This document shows positions 47,101 through 57,349 of a stretch of 64,000 nucleotides of DNA, one piece after another. The translations under genes and the position numbers were made by a program. Under the pieces are notes generated by a model. That model was not told where the DNA came from, did no database searches, and saw nothing but the letters and a program-made list of their open reading frames with translations. The stretch's first letter is position 1. Each line of letters opens with the position of its first letter. This DNA comes from Mesostigma viride. Its lineage: Eukaryota > Streptophyta > Mesostigmatophyceae > Mesostigmatales > Mesostigmataceae. The stretch lies in the NCBI GenBank assembly GCA_009746045.1, contig RPFO01000448.1, forward strand, positions 67,001-131,000, written 5' to 3'.

Positions 47101-47276
47101 ACGAGGACTTGTCTTTCCGAGAGATCTCAGAGCGGGCGTGGGCCATGGGTGAAATCGCCATAGGCTACCACAACAGCTCCCAGGGGGTTGTCTTGAACCC
47201 GCAGCCGCAGTCACAATCGGTGAAGTTGGGGGTGAAAGGATCCGTGGTGGTGCTGCATAACCCACATGCTGGATGA
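34849..47276 (+). CDS. POLLUX-like / plastid envelope ion channel (PEC family), 11 exons
   Basis: Exons: 34849-36006, 36606-36785, 37317-37543, 38521-38710, 39177-39342, 41053-41468, 41773-42459, 44307-44546, 45168-45493, 45846-46029, 47049-47276. All introns are GT-AG with matching phases; total 4,002 nt, 1,333 residues. Residues 1-110 form an Arg/Pro-rich extension that could be a plastid transit peptide (an in-frame ATG at residue 111 is an alternative start). [13 protein letters not shown] is a first hydrophobic segment; [18 protein letters not shown] (about 299-316), a pore-like [14 protein letters not shown] and [15 protein letters not shown] follow. Two RCK-like nucleotide-binding modules come next: [17 protein letters not shown] (exon 2) and [13 protein letters not shown] (exon 8). 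[28 protein letters not shown] and [17 protein letters not shown] match plant PEC1/PEC2 blocks. Those proteins conduct cations across the plastid envelope and shape stromal calcium signals. Exons 6-7 carry Ala/Gly/Pro-rich insertions, so it is longer than the plant proteins. Confidence 0.9.
36256..36472. repeat. (ACTC)n then (CCAA)n in intron 1
   Basis: Nine ACTC-type units are followed by about 45 CCAA units (36291-36471). Like the 24.5-kb tract, it has almost no G on the coding strand. Confidence 0.95.
38752..38925. repeat. 20-bp minisatellite in intron 4
   Basis: About eight copies of GGTTGATAGGGGACTATTAC with small changes (TAGCGG, ACTACT, AATAC). It starts about 45 bases after the end of exon 4. 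Confidence 0.9.
39460..39908 (+). mobile_element. LINE C-terminal fragment in intron 5
   Basis: The frame from about 39462 reads [19 protein letters not shown] and [12 protein letters not shown], then after a stop [20 protein letters not shown], blocks found at the very end of many LINE ORF2 proteins. A T-rich 3' end follows. ATGTTATATG (39450-39459) and ATGTTACATG (39909-39918) flank it, a probable 10-bp target duplication with one mismatch. It is in the sense orientation of the host gene. Confidence 0.6.
40003..40180. repeat. 13-bp minisatellite in intron 5
   Basis: About 13 copies of GTTGGATATACTA with A/C and T/C variants and one 4-bp slip. Confidence 0.9.
42523..43039. mobile_element. 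MITE-like block with ATTCACGCC termini, expanded by a 50-bp minisatellite
   Basis: ATTCACGCC near 42524-42532 and its complement GGCGTGAAT at 43030-43038 face each other; beyond the word, the right end (complement: CATAAGTTGGGG) matches the palindrome in the hAT element at 29155-29230. Between them lies an array (42551-about 42990) of nine 50-bp units containing GCCGTATCGCAGTTGACTGC and GGCAAACACTGCTCAAGG. The unit carries GGTTGGGTTCGCGCC, close to the terminus word, so the array may have grown from the element end. It sits 60 bases into intron 7. Confidence 0.6.
42551..42990. repeat. 50-bp minisatellite, nine copies
   Basis: Copies begin every 50 bases from 42551 with 1-3 differences among them; the last is the most diverged. 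Each unit contains the short palindrome GCAGTTGACTGC. Confidence 0.95.
44074..44148. repeat. (CT)n microsatellite in intron 7
   Basis: About 36 CT units, followed by a pyrimidine-rich stretch up to the exon 8 acceptor at 44306. Confidence 0.95.
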
Positions 47277-47726
47277 GGCGCGTTCAATAGGAGGGCAACC
47301 AGCAGCCCATTTCTTTACGACGGACATCCTAATTTGCCGCGCTGGTGTGCCGAAGGCTATGGGGGAATGTGCTGAGTGGGCGGGCTCGGCTTTTGCGGTC
47401 CAGACACCTCTCTGTTACAGTGACTGGTCACTGCAATGGCCAGCGTTCACGTCCACCATTACTACAGGCGTGGTTTCACGCTGCTGTCATGATTGAGCGC
47501 AGAAGTCCCTTGTAAGGTGATCAATGGTGGTGGAAGATGAAATGATGGCGAAATTCCACCCGCTAGTCTACCTGCGCCAGTCTTGCAATACCTTGCCTAT
47601 TTTCCTACGCTGGCAGCCTATACATCGCCGGCTCCACAGTACATGCCTTGCTAGCTATGTCTTCCTACCAAGCTCGGCCGATGCTCGGTCATCCGAGTGA
47701 CAGATTGAGGGCAGCGCCCATCTGGA
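47277..47726. other. 3' flank of the channel gene
   Basis: No gene. A TGTAA at 47511-47515, the polyadenylation word common in chlorophyte algae, lies 235 bases after the stop codon and may end the transcript. Confidence 0.35.
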
Positions 47727-49060
47727 GGGATCATATCAAGGAGACAAATCGAAGGCCTGAAATCGGGAGAATCCGGACCATGGTAGCTCGAGCCTGCCGT
47801 TATCTTGTCCGCGTTTTCGAGTCGTTCAGGATGATGAATATGTATGGAGATGGAAATGTGTAGCCGTGTCCATTGAAATTATGGCTGGCTTGCGTGTAGA
47901 GCGACTAGATGTCCTAGACGGTGGGGCCGGAAACAGCTTGCTTGATCAGGGCGTGTGTTTCGAGCCTAACTGGCCGGGAGTGTCTAGTGGTGAGCACCAT
48001 TGCTGCGATCACTCTCCCACCATTTACGAGGAAATACCCACAAATGGAAAACCACTGAAAAGGCCTAGCTAGTCAGTCATTACGTTAGCCATGCCATGAT
48101 TCCAAACGTCCAAGAACTGCACACGGTGCAAAGGCAAAAATCCGGAGGACAGCACTTTCAAATGTGCGGCGGGAACCAAAAGCCCGCGTATGCCAGAAAA
48201 CATCGTGTTGCTGCAGCGACGTGACGATGTGGACAACGAATCCAGTGCCAAGCTCGGCACGTCGATCCGCAAAGGAGATCTGGCATCACAGGGTTCAGAT
48301 GTGCGGAGATACTACGCGATCCAGCCGGTCCACGACCTGTTTGTAGAGCTTGTGCCAAGGGGCAGCACCGAACAGATGTGGGTGACGTTGCAAAAAACAC
48401 CAGACTTGACGGAGCATAATGTCTCGGTCATAATCTTTGACCAACAAACGATGCAAGAGTTCAACAAGAGTCGTGATGAAATCGACACGATAAGAACAAA
48501 GACGGGAAAAACGATGCAACTGACTAAGAACAACACCATATTTTGCTGTGCGGGAAAGGAGACTGTGAATATCAGGGTAGCGAATAAAAGGAATTTGCTG
48601 ATATTTATGATCCTTGCGCTTATCATAGACAGCCGTACGCCAGCCTTGTTGTTATGGGTAATGTTAAGATCAAGGTAATTGCAACTAGTATCCTCCGACG
48701 TGAGCTTTAATGTGACCTGGACGCTTGCGGGTAGATGCCAGGCAGACCAGCTGTGATATACAAATGGGTTGCGAAATCAGGGTTGTCGAAAGCAATGGCA
48801 TCGTCAATGTATCGACATGTGTGGATAAAACGCCTGATGAGAACATCATCATTTGAGGCAATATGATTCTCCATCATATGGTCAAGATTGGAAAGCAAGA
48901 CACCCAGTGCTGGATGTGGCAAGTCAAATATGTTGCATGAAAGGATAAAGCATTCAAGTATAGAAAGGCTGGAAGCTTGAATACTGCTAAGAGGTTTACT
49001 GAGAAGAGTCTTACAAATATGATGAGGATTGAGTGTTACGGCTCGGCCCTCTACCGCCAC
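47727..49060 (-). mobile_element. RT-bearing retroelement of unusual type, copy 1 (3' part)
   Basis: The - strand runs from an RT region (49060-48296) into about 570 bases of 3' UTR ending GTCTCCTTGATA. The 3' part is repeated at 58434-59043 in opposite orientation, and only its last 45 bases at 63139-63183. A fixed 3' end with variable 5' truncation is the mark of target-primed retrotransposition. Confidence 0.75.
48296..49060 (-). pseudogene. Reverse transcriptase with CRYIDD box, frameshifted
   Basis: The first frame gives CNIFDLPHPALGVLLSNL and RRFIHTCRYIDDAIAFDNP (catalytic YIDD near 48811-48800) and GIYP. After a slip near 48700-48640 the second frame gives VYDKRKDHKYQQIPF, YGVVLSQLHRFSRLCSYRVDF and RQVWCFLQRHPHLF, ending SPHI-stop near 48296. 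CRYIDD, YDKR and YGV-SQL-R-R-C are seen in a group of RTs that includes Penelope-like and related eukaryotic elements. The exact clade and any endonuclease cannot be seen here. Confidence 0.65.
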
Positions 49061-49940
49061 CTCAACCTAATCCACGCCTAATTCTACCTAAGCTAGTGAG
49101 GCCGGTTGAAGCACTACCCTGGGCGAAAGATGGACGCGACGACTCTGATCTCAATGCATTGACATGTATCTTGTGTAGCTGTAATATGCCATCAACCACT
49201 TATGCAAAGACCATTTCAATTCAGGATTACGAAGGAAACACCTAAACAGCCATGACCCAAGCTAATATGTGTTACAATTCATAACACACGCCGAGTGCCA
49301 ACGCGAGGGGTAGAACGTGCATAAAGGACCACTAACGGGCAGGCATGCTCGGGCCGACATGGCCCTCGCACACAGGAACCACGCTGGTCCACTACACATC
49401 TACACGAAGGATAAGGATCGTGGTTCTCTGAACATAGTTTCTTTATAGTGAGATGGAAGGGTAGCCGCTATGGCTAGGTTATTGGGTTCACGTGACATAC
49501 CTTTTGAGGCCGGTGCATGCGGCCTGATCCGCATCAGTCGTGGCCAACACTTTGGCCAGTTTTTCTTGGCCAGGTGGCAGGAGCTACGTTGAGATATAAA
49601 CCTGCCACTGTCTAGTTTTCTTGGCTCATGGCGTAGTGATTAACTAGATCTAGATTCTTTCTCTCACGCAATATGTGACCTAATAGCCCCGGCAGCCTTA
49701 CGTAAGCTGCCGGCAATTAGAACGCCACATTGCGTCATTTGTTCAGACGCAACATTTGCGTGGCGAAAAAATGCCGTCCGGGCCAAGGCCGCATGACACG
49801 CAAAAAAGGACAAAAACAAAGCCACCTAGCTAAGGTCGGCCTCTTTTCTTTTCACGAGGGCGGCGACAGCAAGCCAGGGGAAACGAACCTCTGGTTTGAC
49901 GAACCTGTACTGTCGGAGCCATTTTTGGCCCTGAGCAGCA
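49061..49940. other. Stretch between two retroelements
   Basis: No gene recognised. The left part may hold more 5' sequence of the copy-1 retroelement and the right part the leader of the gag-like ORF. Confidence 0.35.
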
Positions 49941-50996
49941 ATGCCGAAGGGGCGCAAAGCTACAGGAGGGCAGGCAGCGCGCGGGGAGGACGGGACGCCC
50001 ACACCGCGGGCTGCTGCCGCCAGTCACGCGCCAGTCGCCTTCAGCGCCAAAAAGAAGCAGCTCGCCACTCTGCTCGCCAAGTGCATCAGCCCCGCAGAGG
50101 CGGTGGGGGCAGTCGAGCAGGTCTTCGGTGCCGAGGACTGGGTGACGGACGCCAGCTCGTGGAGCTCGAGCCAGCTGAAGTCTGTCGTGCAGTTGCTGGC
50201 CGATCACGTTGATGTTGGCGACGTGTTGGACGCACGTGACCCAAACGGAACGTTGGTGGCAAAACTGCTGGCCGTGGCAGATCTCGCGGCGGACGAGGAG
50301 GAGGATCAGGCGCTGCCACCAACGACACCTGCGCAGCGAAAAATGGCCAAGCCGAAAGGCGCGGCCAAGGTTTCGGCAGGTGGGGGGGCTGTCGGAAAGG
50401 AAATGAGGGCGAGGTTGGCGACATTCGTTGGGGCACCTCCGGAAACCGAAAATCAGGACGACGAGGAGGACGAGGAGGGGGAGGTCGCAGCCGAGAAATT
50501 CATGCAAGGTTTGAAGGCAGCGCTGGGAGGAATGGAGGGGGCGGGAAGCCACTTCAAGGCCTCGAAAGGGGTGGCGCTGCCAAGCCGAGCCAAGAGCGTG
50601 AAATATCGGGTTTCGGAGCGGGTGCTGCCGGGGGTGTTGGAGGACGCCAGCGACAATGGGATGGGAATCCGGTCGTGGGTCATGACGGTAAAGCCTGGAA
50701 ATTGGCGGAACATGGAGAACAGGAAAATTGTCATGAACATTGCATTGGCCATGGACACCCTTCTCAAGGAGCTGGGCTCAGCAGCCGGGGAGCTTGTGGG
50801 CATGGAGTACCTAATGAGGGTGGTGGCGGCCTTGCTGCAGGTGGAGGGGCAAGGAGGGGGGGGGTGGAAGGTGGCCAGCCACCTCCTGCCATTGGGGGAG
50901 GAGGCTGCACTGTCAGCCACCCCGGCTGTCAAGGCAGCTCTCCAAACTGCCATCCTCTTGGACAAGCTCAGCAAGGCTCAACAAGTAGGGAAATAG
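49941..50996 (+). CDS. gag-like ORF of a retroelement
   Basis: This is an intact 351-codon ORF from ATG at 49941. It has a basic, Ala/Pro-rich start (MPKGRKATGGQ), a helical part (KKKQLATLLAKCISPAEAVGA), an acidic linker with DDEEDEEGE, and a helical C-terminal half with MENRKIVMNIALAMDTLLKEL. There is no zinc knuckle. A divergent RT follows at once, so I read this as the nucleocapsid-like ORF1 of the same element. It has no family motif that I can name. The intact frame, next to a broken RT, suggests a fairly young copy. Confidence 0.5.
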   Translation: MPKGRKATGGQAARGEDGTPTPRAAAASHAPVAFSAKKKQLATLLAKCISPAEAVGAVEQVFGAEDWVTDASSWSSSQLKSVVQLLADHVDVGDVLDARDPNGTLVAKLLAVADLAADEEEDQALPPTTPAQRKMAKPKGAAKVSAGGGAVGKEMRARLATFVGAPPETENQDDEEDEEGEVAAEKFMQGLKAALGGMEGAGSHFKASKGVALPSRAKSVKYRVSERVLPGVLEDASDNGMGIRSWVMTVKPGNWRNMENRKIVMNIALAMDTLLKELGSAAGELVGMEYLMRVVAALLQVEGQGGGGWKVASHLLPLGEEAALSATPAVKAALQTAILLDKLSKAQQVGK

Positions 50997-50999
50997 AAT

Positions 51000-52330
51000 C
51001 CCAGCGGGACCGCTCCCTTTTCCCGCTGCCATACCCACTTAGGCCAGCGTACACCGCGTGGGGCAGGGTGAGATCGGCACGCCGGCGACAGCGTGCCACG
51101 CGCCGCCACCGCGAGTACACACTGCAATGCAAGGTAGTGCGTTGGCTTAATTGGCTGTGGGGGGGGGGGCAAGACCCTCCTCCTAACCCTAGAGGGGCGT
51201 GCTCTAAGGGGAGGGAGGAGGCCCTTGCGAGGGTCAAGAGGCACTGCACCTGGCACAGTCGCCGCGTAGGGGGCGTTGCGACAGGCCAGGAGCAAGAAGG
51301 TGCTGATGCAATATATGGGAAGCAGAATAAGTATGAACAACTGCGCGCGGACGCGGTGAGTCTACCAAAGGCGGAGGTGGCGGGGAAGGCACGGCTGCTC
51401 GACCTGTTGGCTATGCAGCCGAGCTGGCGGGAGATATATGCCAGCGAAGAGAACTGCATCAAGCCAGCGGTCGCGGCGAGCGCAAGGTATTGGAATGTGC
51501 CCAAGCCCAGCCGGGGATGCTCCATGGCTGAATGGGGCAAGCTCATGAGCCGGGCAGCGGGCGTGGGCATGGTGGCGTTCCGGGAGAGGCGGCCCAAGTG
51601 GGTGGATGGCTGCTTTGGAGTGGCCAAGGGGGTGGGTGAGCTACGGTTCATCGTCAACAGGAAGCTGGGCAACCTGCTGTGGGTGGACCCCCCCAAGATC
51701 CTGCTACCCCACCTGGGCATCCTCGTGGAGGTCTACATCAAGGGCTGGTGCTACTGCGCCAAGAGCGACCTCGTGTCATACTACTACTCCATCGAGGTGC
51801 CCGAGTGGTGGTGGGACTACCAAGGGCTTCCTAGTGTGTGGTCGACTAGCGTAGGTCTGGCAGGGCCCAGGCGGAGGGTGTGGCCCGTGCTCAAGGTGCT
51901 GGCCATGGGACATTCCCATGCGGTGGCGCTGGGGGAGGCCATCCATGAGATGGTGCTCTACATGACCGGTGCCCTGGATCCGAGGCGCCAGGTCAACTAC
52001 CTCTCAAGCGCAGGTGAGCTCACCTTGGTGCGCGACGAGTGTGGCCAGCCACTGCGCTTGGCCATCGAGTACAAGGAGGAGCGCGCCGGGGAGCTTCAGA
52101 TTGACCTAGAAAACCCCCCTGCCCGGCCCATGCTGTCCATCACCATTGATGACTTGGTGGCCAGCAACGGGCGGACCTGCGAGGCGGTGAACCAGCTCTG
52201 ACATCACGCGCGCTATTGAGGAAGGCTACCTCCCTAACAACCTTGTGCCGTCTAAGCCGGAGAAGACTAAGATGGCGAGCGTGGAAGGGGACGAGCTACT
52301 GAAGCCCTATAGGGGTGGTGCACCGACGGA
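51000..52330 (+). pseudogene. Divergent reverse transcriptase (motifs A, B, C), truncated
   Basis: The frame reads LRFIVNRKLGNLLWVDPPK, then motif A CAKSDLVSYYYSIEVP (about 51757-51804), motif B LKVLAMGHSHAVALGEA (about 51890-51940) and motif C LSITIDDLVAS (about 52135-52167), where IDD stands for the usual Y-x-DD. The stop TGA is at 52199-52201; one base shift restores AIEEGYLPNNLVPSKPEKTK. After about 52330 the homology ends, so RNase H and integration functions are missing. The style fits the RT class whose RNase H and recombinase survive at 16.9-19.2 kb, possibly the same family. Confidence 0.65.
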
Positions 52331-55249
52331 ACGGCGTGCTGGAACCAACCGTCAATATTCATATATCTTTGTCTATGTGTCACAAAAGTTGTGTTATATT
52401 ATATCTGTGAAAGGTCTGAACAGTTAGCAACACGTAGTTGGTGGGAGTTGGCCATACCGTTACAAAAGAACTTTGCATCCAAGGTTGAGTGATTAGCTGG
52501 AAACTGGCAGGTGTTGCATGGACCAGTGAACCCAATGACACTTGATGGACCTGAAGTTTTGTGCAATGTCTGAAATGATGATGATTAGCATGCGCGCTTG
52601 TTTTCAACCTCAACTGAGCACATCTGGCATGGGAAACTGCAAGAAATGTGGCGGAAATGCAAAAAACGCACATTTTTGCTCACATTTGGTAGCGAGCTGT
52701 CAATGAATGAAGTACAACGGACCTGAATTTTTGCGCAATGTCTACACTACAATGATGATATGGTCCGCCAGCACTTTTGGGGGGGGTTTGACCCCTGAAA
52801 ATGAAAAAAATAATAACTCCTAGTCTAAGACCACAACTCCAAATACCCTCAACCCCGGTACTAGGAATATCTCTACACTTCAACAGCTTTCAGAATATGC
52901 AATAATACCATTGGTATATCAAGGCATTTGGATAATAGCTCCGAACCAAAGTTGGCCAAAAGGCGATCGTTTCCGTGCAAGAGAAAGTACACCCCCCCAT
53001 TTTTCTCAGGGCGGGGTCAGAAACCTCAATACCAACATTGGACAATTTAGTTGGATAGTCCAATGGTGCTTTCCTTTGGTCAAACCACCCGGACACCCCA
53101 TTTGACATGTATAATGCACGCGTGTACATGTGTGGCTTACGCGCGCGCAAACAGCCAACTATGCCATGCTATACAATTATGCAATATAAATGACCACAAT
53201 AGAGTGCCAAACCTGCTGGAATCCAAACATGACGCCAACTTGCCATCACTGAACGATATCCCCCAAAGAAGTGCCACAAATTGTGCACCATAATGGCTAA
53301 TACCCCTCCTAGAGCATGCATGGAAAGCTGTTGCAATAACCACTATCCTACTCATCAAAAGACATGTAAGAACGTACGAAGTCCCTGCAAGCAACGTGCA
53401 AACGCATTGCCGTACCTGCCTCGATCATGACCTGGCCGCCAGGGTACTTCCGCTGGCCGGCATGCTCATACGTCACGTAATAATGCAGCTACTAGTGGGA
53501 GAGGCGGCCATAGCCGCTCTATCCATGCATCCGTCAACATCACCATGTTGAAGATATGTGCAAAGATGACGCCTATCGCTTCCACGTTCCCAGCAATTGG
53601 CGCAGCAGACTTTCGTAAAGACGCGGGAGGCCCAGGCAGACGGAAACTCCCAAGAACCAAAGGAAACCGGCGATACCAAACGGGAAGTCTCGTCTGACAG
53701 TGACTACCAAGACAGAGGTAATAGCCACTGCGTGTTTCCTCAACAGCATAAATCTGATCATTCTTGACTTACCAAAATAATGCATCATCGTTCAGGGGTC
53801 ATCATCTGACCAATTTCAAGCCGCGGAACCCTTAATTGCCACAAAATGGCACGCTGACAGCCATATCTCGCTATGCGCGTGCAACGGTAAAAAATGTTAG
53901 CAAAAGTCACGTGACTTGAGCAGTGCCTGCAAGAAAGTGGTGGTATTTACTGGGCTATGGCGCAATTACCTACCACAACACCGCGAGCCCCGCCAAATTT
54001 TTACATAAATTATTGTCCGGAATTCGTCCGAGATCTAGATTTTTCCCGCGCCACAACTGACAAAAACGACGAAAACACCCATGGCGGTCGAGCATGAGCT
54101 AGCGTTCTGAAACTTGCGTCATTGCAGCCGCTCGAGGTGTCAAAACGAAGCTTACTACATCACGGTTAATCCATGGAATAATTTTGGACTTCTATACGCT
54201 GTGATTGCGACGCGGGCATTGAACGGGACAAAAAAATTTTTTCGCAGCGGACCAGTTTTTCGCGAAAACCGGATTTCTCGGTGGTACGTGTCTCAAAGTC
54301 TTGGTCACATGAGGATACGAAAATCCCGGCACGATAGCTCAGCTTGTTCGTTATAATATTCCCGAAAACGTTAGTGTTTTCGTTTTTTGAGTTTCGCTTT
54401 TAATTGTCCGGCATTGACGTGAATAAATATGGGGGTGCGATTAAATCCGTCTGTTTCTTGCTTCATGCAATGCATATCTTTGTCGTCAGATAATCAGCTC
54501 TTTAGGCTATGCCCGACCTTCCTATACTGCCAGCCTGCGGCAGTAAGCCACCAGAGGATATGGCGTGCCCAAGGTTCCGCGCTAAGGCCGCTAATGGTCT
54601 TCCGGATGTGCAGTAAGTGCGGTAAAAGCTGCGAAAATTGCTTATAATGCCTGTAGGAAGCTGTTTGCGACAGTGTTTTCCAAGCGAGTTCATTCTTCTT
54701 TTGACGCCAGATACAAAAGACAAAGGGGGGCATCGTTTTTATTAGTCGGCAGTGTTTCGAAATGTGATGAGTCGGGCAGACGACCTCGCCACGACACGGC
54801 TCAAGCTTCGCATATCCCGGCAGCCATAAATAGGCGCAGATAAAGCGAGGTGAGCGAGCCAGAGGGCCCAGAGTCGTTGCTAACGCAAGGCAAGGCTTCT
54901 GAAAGGGTAGAAAGCTGGATTGTTAAGACTTTCTCAAGAGCATGGTGCAGTGGTTATTGCCACCTTGTCCAGACATTTGCCCTTGTCTTTCTGATTTAAA
55001 GACTGTTGGAAATTGGAATGGGAGAACGTTTCCAACGTGGTTGCTTATTCATTACTGTGAAGAAAGAGCCTTTTCAGTTGCTGACAATGAGATGGAAGCT
55101 GTCTCATGCAAATTACCCAGGAAATGCAAGTGGTGCGAGGTAAGGCCATGCATGGCTGATATTGCCTTCATGCGTGAGTTGAGCAGGAGACTGCATGGCT
55201 GGGTGTGTGGCTGGCTAGGTGAGCGGGGCGTGTATGGGTTGTTGCAATG
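52331..55249. other. Long unassigned stretch
   Basis: It contains an imperfect direct repeat with a period of about 172 bases (GACCTGAA-TTTTG-GCAATGTCT at 52548 and 52720). Hydrophobic - strand frames at 53788-53466 (FGIAGFLWFLGVSVCLG and IGVIFAHIFNMVMLT) may be parts of a membrane-protein exon broken by one frameshift; no family is recognised. Nothing else is supported. Confidence 0.35.
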
Positions 55250-56450
55250 GTGAGGGCATGCGAGGCGGGCACATGCCTGCATGGCTGGTTTGGGTGTTGG
55301 GTAGTTAGGTGGTTCCGTGATTGTGTTGTTGAGTGGTTAGGTGGTTAGGTGGTTGTGTAGCTGGGTGATCGGTTGTTTGGTTGTTTGATTGCCCAGAGAG
55401 CCTTGGGTGGGAGGCTTGGGCTATAGATGCTTCAAGGGATGCCTAGGCGTGGGTGGGTTCAATGGCAGGTGGCTGGCTGATAGGTGGATGCCTTGGTAAA
55501 TGGCTGGCTGCGTAGGTGGGAGCACAGGCAGTTGGAGAGGGTGGCTGGCTGGCTGGTCATGGTGGGTGGATGAGTGCAAGGGCGGTCGGTTATTGGCAGA
55601 TGGCCAGGTGGCTGGGTGATGATATGCTTTGGGGACTTTGAAGTGGGTGTTTTGTTGGAAGCATGAGTGAAACAACTGTGCACACGGTTTTGAGGGTGGT
55701 GGGTTGGTGGTTGGTTGGTTAGGGATGTGTGTGTGTGTGGGTGGGTTGGTGGGTGGGCCATTGGTGGTTGGTGGCTGGTGGATCAGTGTGTAGATGACTA
55801 GATGTGGGTGGGTGGGCGAAGGGACGGGTAGTAGATGGACGGGTGGGCGCACAGCTAGATATGGATGCGTCAGATGGGTTCATGGTTGGGACCGACTCAC
55901 CTATCGTGGGTGAAGGGCTGTGCAGGTTTGGGGCGAGGTAGGTGTCGGGGTGCTGGCTAAGAAAATGCATCATGTGTGGGTGGGTCAGTGGGTGGGTCAG
56001 TGGGTATAAGGGTGTGGGGGCAGTGAGACTGGTTGAGTGGGTAGGTGCGTGGGTGGGTCAACTGTTGTGGGTGGCCGGACGGGTGCATATGGGGCCAGCT
56101 GCATGGCTGGGTGTTTAGGTGGTTGGGTGTTTGGGTGGTTGGCTCATTGGATGGGGGAAATTTCCTCCTTTTTACCTAGTTGGTGTGTGGGTTGCGCAGG
56201 TGCCTTGGTGGGTGGGTGGATGTCCAAGTGGTTTGGTAGGTGGTTGCCGGGTGCATATGCAGGTGCACGCATGGTTATATAAGTTGGGTAAGCATGTGTG
56301 CGGCTGGCTGCCCAGGGTGGGTGGGTCACTGGGTGGGAGGACAGGTGGCTGTCTGGGTGCACGGGCGCGCGAGTGTGTGAGCAGTTGTGTGGGTCGGGGT
56401 GGCCAGGTGGCTGCATGCCAGGGTGGGCGACTGCATGGGTGGCTTGGTGC
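55250..56450. repeat. Degenerate GGTT/GGTG/GGCT tetranucleotide-derived array
   Basis: Over 1.2 kb the + strand is dominated by GGTGGGTGG, GGCTGGCTGG and GGTTGGTTAGG words with many substitutions. It looks like an old expanded tract of the kind still pure at 26.7-27.6 kb. Confidence 0.8.
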
Positions 56451-56965
56451 GCACAAAGTGCAAGAGATGGAGACATCGGATATGCCAATGCCATATCATG
56501 TGAGCATACGTGGATGCCAGGTGACATGTGCCAGCGTTGGGGTCACTGCACCTTGATATGCTCGCTCGGCATATTTAATTTCGACATGTATTACACGTAG
56601 TGTATATCATGGCAATGATGGTGTGTGTTGGTAGCATTCAAATGGCTGTGTTAGTGATGTGGCATGTATTGTTCACCTTTCCTTCCCATTTTGCAATGTG
56701 CCAAGTAGTTTTGAGGCATGGTGTCATGGGGTATACATATGGACATGCACTGCACATCACAGCTAGCTTTGTGGCATACTACTGGCAATGCCTACCTTAC
56801 ATGATGGATTCTGCTAGCAATGGTCACCACTCAGGCGTTCACATGCACCAAGTTTTTGCACACTGTTTGTACCAGTCATTCTTGAGTTGCAGGTGCAAAG
56901 ATTTAAATGATGTGCCCCAGCTTGGAGAATGTTTTGGTGGTTAATGTTGTTAAAATTGTGAGTAA
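56451..56965. other. Spacer before the AT-rich insert
   Basis: No supported feature; base composition changes sharply near 56940. Confidence 0.4.
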
Positions 56966-57262
56966 AAAAGCAAAAAAGGTGACAATTGCTGGCATTTTTA
57001 TAGACAAATAACACATAAAAGATCATTAGATATTTTAGGATGTGATATTAAATTACTCTTAAAATGGCTAGAATATAATTTTACTGATGAAATGACGTTT
57101 GAAAATCATGGATCATATTGGGATATTGATCATATAGTTCCTTGTGACAGTTTTGATTTGACAAAAAAAGAAGAAATCTGCAAATGTTTCCATTGGTCAA
57201 ACTTAGCTCCACTCGAACATATTCAAAATATATCAAAAGGTAGTAAAATTATACCTGCATGA
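56966..57262 (+). pseudogene. HNH endonuclease C-terminal fragment of giant-virus type
   Basis: The frame opens after TAA at 56963-56965 and ends at TGA 57260-57262. It reads LGCDIKLLLKWLEYNF, then WDIDHIVPCDSFDL (the DH of the HNH motif) and FHWSNLAPLEHIQNISKG (the W-x-NL-x-PLE block). These blocks in this order are the hallmark of the HNH endonucleases abundant in nucleocytoplasmic large DNA viruses of algae and protists. HNH enzymes nick or cut DNA, often as selfish homing enzymes. Codon use is A/T-rich, unlike the host exons. The N-terminal half is missing and there is no ATG start, so it is a fragment. Confidence 0.75.
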
Positions 57263-57321
57263 TATAATAGATTATTACAATGTTCGTGCACAAAGCTTTA
57301 TTAACTGAAAATTTTAAATTA

Positions 57322-57349
57322 GAACAGACAATTGAACAATTGTCTGTTC
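57322..57349. terminator. Perfect hairpin downstream of the HNH fragment
   Basis: GAACAGACAATTG and CAATTGTCTGTTC are exact complements around a 2-base loop, 60 bases after the HNH stop, in AT-rich DNA. Mimivirus-like viruses end transcripts at such palindromes; here this is inference from position. Confidence 0.45.

Noticed and set aside
56037-56600. Tryptophan/glycine-rich + strand frames
   Set aside because: Products of the degenerate GGTG/GGCT array, without conserved motifs.
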